Part shown: positions 57,671-64,000 of the stretch, in pieces
Numbering within the stretch: the first letter of the stretch is position 1
Layout: the number at the start of each line of letters is the position of its first letter
NCBI RefSeq assembly: GCF_004664715.2
Contig: NC_051068.1
Coordinates: forward strand, 130,716,716-130,780,715
Length of the DNA stretch: 64,000 nt
Reading direction: 5' to 3'
Origin: Peromyscus leucopus
Taxonomy: Eukaryota > Chordata > Mammalia > Rodentia > Cricetidae
Program-made: the position numbers and the translations under genes
Notes under the pieces: model-generated
Databases searched by the model: none
What the model saw: only the letters and a program-made list of their open reading frames with translations
What the model was told of the DNA's origin: nothing

Positions 57671-58600
57671 CCCCAAAAGGTACAAATTCGGAGAGATAGA
57701 CTACAGACTCTTAATGACTTTCAAATATTATTTGGAGATATTTCTCATCTACGAACTATTGTTGGGGTAAAAAATGATGAACTGACTAATTTGTTCAAAA
57801 CCTTAGAAGGTGACAAGGACTTAAATAGTCCAAGAGAATTATCACCTGAAGCTGAGAAAGAATTGGCCTTGGTAGAAAAGAAAGTGCATGAAGGACATGT
57901 GGATCGTATTGATCCAATGCTGGATTGCATTTTGGTTATTTTACCTTCTAGGCGTTCTCCTACTGGAATATTAATGCAGAGGGAAGATATTATATTGGAA
58001 TGGATATTTTTACCAAATAAATCAAATAAAAAATTAAAAACTTATGTGGAAAAAATCTCTGACTTGATTTACAAAGGAAAATTGAGACTTCGTCAATTAG
58101 CAGGCATAGACCCAGCAGAAATGGTCATACCTTTAACTAAGGAGGACATTGAAAAATTATGGACAGAAAGTGAACCTTGGCAAAGAGCTTGCAGTAATTT
58201 TTTGGGAGAAATAACCAGCAAATATCCCAAAAGCAATAGAATTGATCCTATAAAGAGAGCTGATTGGATCTTGCCTCGAATTGTACAGCAAAAACCCATA
58301 TCTGGAGTTTGTACACTTTATACAGATGCCAACAAACAAGGGAAGGTAGGTTACAAATCAAAAAATTTAAGTAAAGTGGTTCAAAGTTCATATAATTCAG
58401 TTCAAAAATCAGAATTGTATGCTATTCTGTTGGTATTAATGGATTTTTCAGAACCTCTCAACATAGAAACTGACTCTCAGTATGCTGAAAGAGTGGTGTT
58501 ACATATTGAGACTGCAGAATTTATCACTGATGCTTCAGAATTAACTTCACTATTTATTCAATTAGAAGATACAATCAGGAAAAGGAATCATCCTTTATAA
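57671..58600 (+). pseudogene. pol: Reverse transcriptase C-terminus and RNase H (A2)
   Basis: A 269-codon frame from 57791 runs from the RT thumb/connection (VHEGHVDRIDPML) into RNase H with YTDANKQ, KSELYA and ETDSQY. It ends at 58600, where four bases present in A1 (in HPLYITHIRS) are missing and cause a frameshift. The RNase H carboxylates appear preserved. Confidence 0.85.
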
Positions 58601-59221
58601 CTCACATTCGATCCCATACTGGTCTGCCAGGCCCTCTAGCACAAGGCAATGATGAGATTGATAAATTATTGATAGGAAATGTGCTGGAGGCCTCAGAATT
58701 TCATAAAAAAAACATCATGTCAATAGTAAAGGTTTAAAAGGGGATTTTTCCATAACCTGGCAACAAGCCAAAGAGGTAGTAAAGAAATGTCCTACTTGTT
58801 CCTTCTACAATCAAACGCCATTACAAGCAGGATGTAAACCAAAGGGTACTCAGAGAAATGAAATCTGGCAGATGGACGTGTTTCACTTTGCAGAATTTGG
58901 AAAACTGAAATATGTACACCACCTCATCGATACTTATTCAGGATTTCAATGGGCAACTGCTTTGAGTTCTGAAAAAGCTGATTCTGTAATCACTCATTTG
59001 CTAGAAGTTATGGCCATCATGGGTATACCTGCACAAATCAAAACTGACAATGCTCCATCATATGTCTCTGTTAAAATGAAACAGTTTTTTGCTTATTACA
59101 ATATAAAGCACATTACAGGCATACCACATAATCCTACAGGTCAAGCAGTTATAGAAAGATCAAACAGAACTCTAAAGGATATGCTAAATAAACAGAAACG
59201 GGTAATAAAAACCCCCAGAAA
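58601..59221 (+). pseudogene. pol: Integrase N-terminus and catalytic core (A2), split by solo LTR
   Basis: 58601-58870 holds the remains of the HHCC finger (CPTCSFYNQ visible, first part frameshifted). The core from 58872 shows MDVFHF, KTDNAP and VIERSN with D,D(35)E spacing. At 59221 the coding sequence is interrupted by a 1-kb insertion and resumes at 60233. Confidence 0.87.
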
Positions 59222-60232
59222 TGTTGCGGGCTGCAGGAATATATCATAAGAACTCAGCTGGTTATGGCAAAGTCACTACTTGGAGGAATCAGGGAATTCC
59301 TCCAGAGGAAGCCAAATCCCAAGGAGTTTTTGGTGTTACTTGGCTTGTTATATATCAGCTGTATTCTGTTATGAAAATCATGTGTGCCTTCATAGCTTTC
59401 CCAATTGACTTTTCCCTAAGAAGGGCTAACAGTGTAGACTGATCACTCTCTGGACATACACATTCTAGGTATTTGGAGAACAACCTCAGGAAAGGCTTTC
59501 TCTGGAATCAGATTATCTCCCTTGGCCACTTTCAAGGACTACAGGAAACACCACCCAGGTGGGCACCAATTGTTAGTCCCAGGTGGACTAACAATGATAA
59601 CAGCCCACATGCAAGTCTCCTGATTTACGGTAAATTCCACAAGGAGACACCGCCTAGGAGAGGTGGATGTTAAGTAATAGCTTTACACAATTTAGCTCGG
59701 ACCCTCCCTTTATATACCGAGACTTCCAGGAGGCAGGGGTGAAGAGAAAAGAGGATGGAAGAATTAGATGGGTAAGAACTTGAGAGGAACGAACTGAGAT
59801 GGGGAAGAACTAGATTGAAAGACTAAAAGAGAGGACTAGAGGAACAAGATGGAAGATGAGGAAGAGCCAGATGGGGAAGAAAAAGATGAGGAACAGCCAG
59901 ATGAGAGAGAAGGAGACGGGAGAGGAGCTGATAGGGGAAAGAACTAGATAGATGAGAACCTAGAACGGACAGAACTAGATGAAGGAATTAAGATAGAACT
60001 TAGAGGGGATCACAGACAAGTGTAGAGAGAAATCAGGCTAAAGATGACCTATATATGAGAGCAGAATATAAGCTTATAACTGTCACAGAATAATAAAGTA
60101 TATGGACTAAGGAGTTTCATGTACATAGATTCATTTCATTTCATCAAAGATTAATTATCAGCTGGTTGTAGATTCTTCCCGGACCCTGGGAGGGGACTAT
60201 CGAGGGGCTGGACCCCCATATTCTCCAATACA
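59222..60232 (+). mobile_element. Solo LTR (about 1 kb, unassigned family) inside A2 integrase
   Basis: The insertion starts TGTTGCGGGCTGCAG and ends CCAATACA. cagaaa occurs on both sides (59216-59221 and 60231-60236), so the duplication is either 6 bp, or 4 bp (gaaa) with TG...CA ends. It has a TATA-like tttatatacc at 59709-59718, a purine-rich tract of repeated agaactagat-type phrases (59745-60010) and AATAAA at 60092-60097, the order of an LTR. No internal viral coding. A1 has no insertion here. Confidence 0.85.
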
Positions 60233-60505
60233 GAAATAGACTGCATAATGCTCTTCTAACTTTGAATTTTCTGAATGCCAATGAGAAAGGAACAACAGCT
60301 GCAGAGAGACATTGGATAATAGAAAAAAACTACAGAATTAAATCAGCCTATATACTTTAAGGATGTGCTGACCTCAGAATGGAAACCAGGGTATGTATTA
60401 CATTGGGGACGAGGTTTTGCTTTTGTTTCTACAGGAGAAGATAAGCTGTGGGTACCATCAAAATTGATAAAGGTTCGATTTGAACAAGAGAGACCTCTTA
60501 ATTAG
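60233..60505 (+). pseudogene. pol: Integrase C-terminus (A2)
   Basis: Resumes after the solo LTR with LLTLNFLNANEKGTTAAERH, then after one frame change PIYFKDVLTSEWKPGY and FAFVSTGEDKLWVPSK. It ends at a TAG near 60505. This is the best preserved copy of the C-terminal domain in the window and anchors the remnants at 1744 and 34678. Confidence 0.82.
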
Positions 60506-63194
60506 AGGAGGTGATAGTTCATCAACCAGCATGAACATCCAATTTAAACTAACTTGTATCAATAACACATGCCTTTTCATTTAATCAGATAATAACTTGC
60601 CAAAAGGAAACATCCCCAAAATTAGTGTTGGGGAAAGGTTTTTGTTTTTGTCTTTTATGAGAATGAAGGTTAAGGAATCTGAAGAACACTGGACAAATGA
60701 GACAACTGAAGAAAAGGGACAAATCATCTATCCCAAGAAACAGATTGAAATGGTGTATGGGTATATATTTTCTAAAAAATTTTATGTCTTCCTAAATATT
60801 TGTTTCTGCTTTTCTCTAACGATTTAACACTATTGATATTCTAATAGTCCCAGTTCAATTAAAATTTAAAGCTGACTTTGGAGTTGGAGAATGGCTCTCT
60901 CCTTCTTTAAACTCAAGCATGTTATTAAAAGGAAAATGCAAACTCCCTGTATCATGCCAGAATAAAAGAGCCATCTTCTTCTATGGTACAGGACAAAAGC
61001 AAAATTAATTAAGGGACTATTCTATTACTAATCTCAACTCTTTTGATTCTATTCTGATTCTATAAACTTTTCTTGAAGTATAAATTTTATATCAAAATTT
61101 ACAAGATTAATATGTATATATATATATATACATTTTAAATTTGTTAAGATATGAATGGTCATATAGAGTACTAACTAATTCTAGAAAAAAGGCTAGCTGC
61201 ATATATATGTTTTTGTGTTCGAGTCTCTTATTAGTTTTCTGCAGGAAATCACGGCCAGGCCTAACATCAACTGAAGTCTCCAGAAAGAAGGTGGGGCCCT
61301 ACAACAACAACAATTCCACGTGGACAATAATAATATCATTAAGCTGACAAACATCATCCACAGATCAGCTTTGAACTACAAGGTGCTCAGAGCAATTTTG
61401 AGATGACTAGCTGAGATGATCCAGTCTCAAAGACTACTTCAATAAGGACTTGAGATAAACCTTGAACTTTGGCATTATACACAGGCTGGATAATGAAGGA
61501 TATAGTTACCTTTCCTAGAATTTGACAATTAACCTAAAATTTTTCTTTCAGGATAAAGAAAACTTCACCCATATCCAGCAGGAAGCAATTTTAAGAATAC
61601 GACGTTCACATTCCCAAAGAGGTGGTGTGGGGCGGGTGGTTTTTTGGTCTTTTTAATGGGTTTTGGGTCTGGGATAATTTTCAGTATTTAGGGGGGTTGG
61701 TTACAAGTTATTGCCAAGGGTTAGGAAAAAGGCTAAGCAAAGGAGATTAGATTTAAGGTTCTTGTTTAAAAAAAAAAAAGAAAAAAGAAAGAAAATAAAA
61801 AGACAATTACTAGTTTTAAATACTTTACATTGGATTGGATTGTTTTATGTTTTATACAAATTTGAAACTGATATTGTTAGAAAATGCTATATGTATATTT
61901 CTAATTGTATTTATACCATTCATTTAACAATGTAATGCAAATTTCTGATCCTTGAATGTTATTTTTACCAACTATTAGGATATAAAGAAATGAAAGTTTG
62001 TAGTTAGACATTACAATAGAACTTGTAGTCATATTAGATATGTTTTAAAAATTGAGCAGAGATGTTTTAAACAGGTCATCTTCAAACCCTTCAGAGATCT
62101 ACAGAATATGGCATTTAAAATGTTTTAATAACTTAGAAAATTTTCTTTTTTGAGACATGTCGGCTCCTGGCAGTACCAATCTACTTCAGAGAAAATATGG
62201 GCATTGAAGAAACTGCATATGGAGTCAACTTTCATTGTGGCAAAAGTTAGCCACTGGACAACAAAGTATCCTCGAATCAACAGGACAAAATGAACAGACA
62301 GAACATGAAACAAGGGACTACTGATTCTTGCCAAAACAAGTGTGGTTATGGCTTTATCAAAAGGCATCTTCTGAGGCCAGGACAATATGGCCCCATCCCT
62401 GAAGTGGCCTTCGCATCCAGAAAAGGTACGGTGCCCTTTTCTTCGAAGGCCGCTTAACAGGCAGAGGGCCGATGGCTTCTGTTGTACAATGGAACAGCAG
62501 CTTAAAGCTCATGCCTCTCGAAAATAGACTGGCATTTAATAGAGGGATGTGGAGAAGAAGGGGATGTTGAGATGAAGCCATATATACACAGCCAAGAAGA
62601 ATGGACAGCTGAATTAAAAAACTGTCAACTATTTTCAGAATTTAAAATCCTGAATCATGACAGGACACTAGTGGAATTCAGGTGTTTCTGGTACGTGGAC
62701 TGCTCTCACCCAATGTGAGGTTGAACTGTTGACCTTGTGTACATCCTACATCACAAATGAGTCTGTCAGATACACTAAGTCTATAGGCTGAAGATGATGC
62801 CCCAACACTGCGGAGAAACCTCAGGTGACTGCCCAGGCAGCTGGCTGTTTCTGTCAACTCACAAATTTTTTGGAAGTTGCTTGCATGCACTTCCTGTTTT
62901 TATTTTTGTTAGCTAATATTATTCCCTTCTTGGGTCTCTGAGGGAGTTGAAGATTAGTTAGTTATGGTTGAAGATTAGTTAGTTATAGTTGAAAATTAAT
63001 TAGGATAGAAAGTGCATTAGATACATCTTGGATTTACCAAAATAGGATAGATAATGGAATTATTTTCTCTGATTTGTCAAATACCTGTTTAGGTATTTAT
63101 TACTTGTATATATTGTATATAGTTATTGTACTTTTGTATATAGTTTTTCTTTTGTTAGTTATAACCTTTTGCTTTTTTTTCTTTTTATTAAAAT
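60506..63194 (+). other. Conserved post-pol region of A2 without env
   Basis: About 2.7 kb matching A1 6143-8718. A short frame around 60850-60990 (GVGEWLSPSLNSSMLL) and a 68-codon frame at 61141-61347 are open in both proviruses. No signal peptide, sequon cluster, cleavage site or membrane anchor is visible, so I see no env. The region is nevertheless kept by all family A copies and partly by element C. Confidence 0.6.
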
Positions 63195-63207
63195 AGAAAA
63201 GGGGAAA
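63195..63207 (+). promoter_or_regulatory. Polypurine tract of A2
   Basis: agaaaaggggaaa abuts the 3' LTR, identical to the tract of A1. Confidence 0.9.
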
Positions 63208-63629
63208 TGTGGTGGTATTCTAATTGTACTGAAATGTGATTTTGATTGTATGTTAAAAAATAAAGTTGCCCAGGGGTCAGAGCTATTAGAGCCATAGACA
63301 GAGTGTGGCGGTGGTGGCACACGCCTTTAATCCCATAGATCTCTGTGTGTTCAGGGATACAGCCAGCATTGGAGACATATGTCTTTAAGACCTAGGGGGA
63401 TGTACATACAGACAGTGATGAGGCAGTCACGTGTTTGGGTTTACAACCAATGAGAAGGCAGAACAATATACTATAAAAAGACAGACAGTCAGGATATAGC
63501 TCTCTTTCGGGAAGCTGGGATACCGCAGGAGGAAGGGTAAGATTTTAGCTCTGAGCTCTGACTTCTCGGCTTTCTCTTTTACATTGGTTCTGTGTTTCTT
63601 ATTTAATCAGACTGTTGGTTACATCTACA
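63208..63629 (+). repeat. 3' LTR of A2
   Basis: 422 bp with intact CCAAT (63447-63451) and TATA (tataaaa at 63472-63478) motifs, short B1-derived segment at 63310-63350. It is followed by the duplication ctcccc. Confidence 0.92.
63472..63478 (+). promoter_or_regulatory. TATA box in A2 3' LTR
   Basis: tataaaa lies about 25 bases after the CCAAT motif. The same element is present in the solo LTR at 38315 but not in the A2 5' LTR. Confidence 0.7.
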
Positions 63630-63635
63630 CTCCCC

Positions 63636-64000
63636 CTGCCTCAAGGCTGTGCAAGATGTTCCACCATAGGTAGCTCATGCACCAGGGATGAATCCTGATT
63701 CTACTGCCAGAGGGCCCTTAAGCAGCTCAAGTTACACAACTGTCTTGCTTATGCAGAGGGCCTAGTCCAGTCTCATGAAGGCTCCACAGGTGTTGGTCTA
63801 AATTTCATGAGTTTCCACTAGTTTGGTTTGGTTGTCTCTGTAGGTTTCCCCATCATGATCCTGATGCACTTGCTAATAGAATTCTCTCTCTTTGACTAGA
63901 TTTCTGGAGCTTGGCCTGGTGCTTGGCTATGGATCTCTGCATCTCCTTCCATCAGTTACTGGATGAAGGCTCTATGATGACAGTTAGGGTATTCACCAAT
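63636..64000 (-). repeat. L1 ORF2 end/3' region, right of provirus A2
   Basis: The stretch includes ggtttccccatcatgatcct, ggagcttggcctggtgcttgg and gttactggatgaaggctcta, hallmarks of the end of rodent L1 in reverse. It continues the L1 piece at 53995-54181 and runs off the window. Confidence 0.85.

Larger units (their letters stand above)
54182..63629 (+). mobile_element. Provirus A2, IAP-like class II ERV, complete with target duplication
   Basis: LTRs at 54182-54599 and 63208-63629 enclose primer site, leader, gag, pro, pol, a post-pol region and purine tract. The 6-bp duplication ctcccc is exact (54176-54181 and 63630-63635). The LTRs agree at roughly nine of ten positions by eye, so the insertion is not recent. 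gag and pol carry several stops and frameshifts, and the RT catalytic box is mutated. A 1-kb solo LTR sits in integrase. There is no recognisable env. It lies in an L1 3' region, opposite to the L1. Confidence 0.95.

Noticed and set aside
60506..63194. An envelope gene in provirus A2
   Set aside because: No signal peptide, sequon cluster, cleavage site or membrane anchor was found on the sense strand. Only two short frames remain open.

Overview
This window is from a rodent genome, most likely a cricetid (hamster, vole or deer-mouse type). The B1 SINEs carry the cricetid-style variant (gcctttcctggaactcacttggtag), and B2-type SINEs, MT-type MaLR LTRs, rodent L1 ends and many class II (betaretrovirus/IAP-like) endogenous retroviruses (ERVs) are present. 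I find no intact host gene. The only recognisable cellular coding sequence is a broken cDNA copy of Acsl3 on the minus strand. Everything else is transposable-element sequence or sequence I cannot assign.

Five LTR families are named A to E here for convenience. Family A is an IAP-like gag-pro-pol ERV with a Lys1,2-type primer site. It is present as provirus A1 (minus, 5681-13903), provirus A2 (plus, 54182-63629, 6-bp target duplication ctcccc) and separate LTRs at 37556, 38315 and 49626. Family B has LTRs beginning TGCTGTGGG. It is present as a short 1.7-kb element (906-2644, exact 6-bp duplication), a solo LTR (17518-17911), a copy inside an E LTR (20792-21311) and damaged minus-strand elements (34486-38096, 52362-53025). 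Family C has LTRs beginning TGTAGTGGGTAGC. It is present at 3533-3893, as a long element at 14524-19494 that contains the Acsl3 sequence, and as a fragment at 50745-52361. Family D is an MMTV-like betaretrovirus, minus strand, broken into pieces from about 13.9 to 34.5 kb, with further D LTRs at 39-40 kb. Family E is a 7.6-kb minus-strand provirus (20587-28192) with a Lys3-like primer site and mostly non-coding contents.

Layout: 1-3.2 kb old repeat carrying the short B element and a B2 SINE; 3.2-5.6 kb an MT/MaLR element interrupted by a C LTR with inverted ends; 5.7-13.9 kb provirus A1; 13.9-34.5 kb the old D provirus interrupted by element C and provirus E; 34.5-38.1 kb a minus B element with an unidentified tryptophan-rich coding remnant; 38.1-40.3 kb D leader and two D LTRs in inverted orientation; 40.3-49.6 kb mostly non-ERV DNA with a tRNA-Gln/L1 chimeric retroposon, B1s and simple repeats; 49.6-54 kb mixed ERV fragments; 54-64 kb an L1 3' region interrupted by provirus A2, whose integrase is itself split by a 1-kb solo LTR.

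No ERV here looks competent. A1 has lost the protease active site, A2 has a mutated reverse-transcriptase YMDD box, and all have stops and frameshifts. The nesting gives a readable order of events: D is older than C and E; C is older than the solo B LTR at 17.5 kb; E is older than the B LTR inside it; A1 probably entered a D LTR. All family names and alignments are by-eye judgements, without database comparison.
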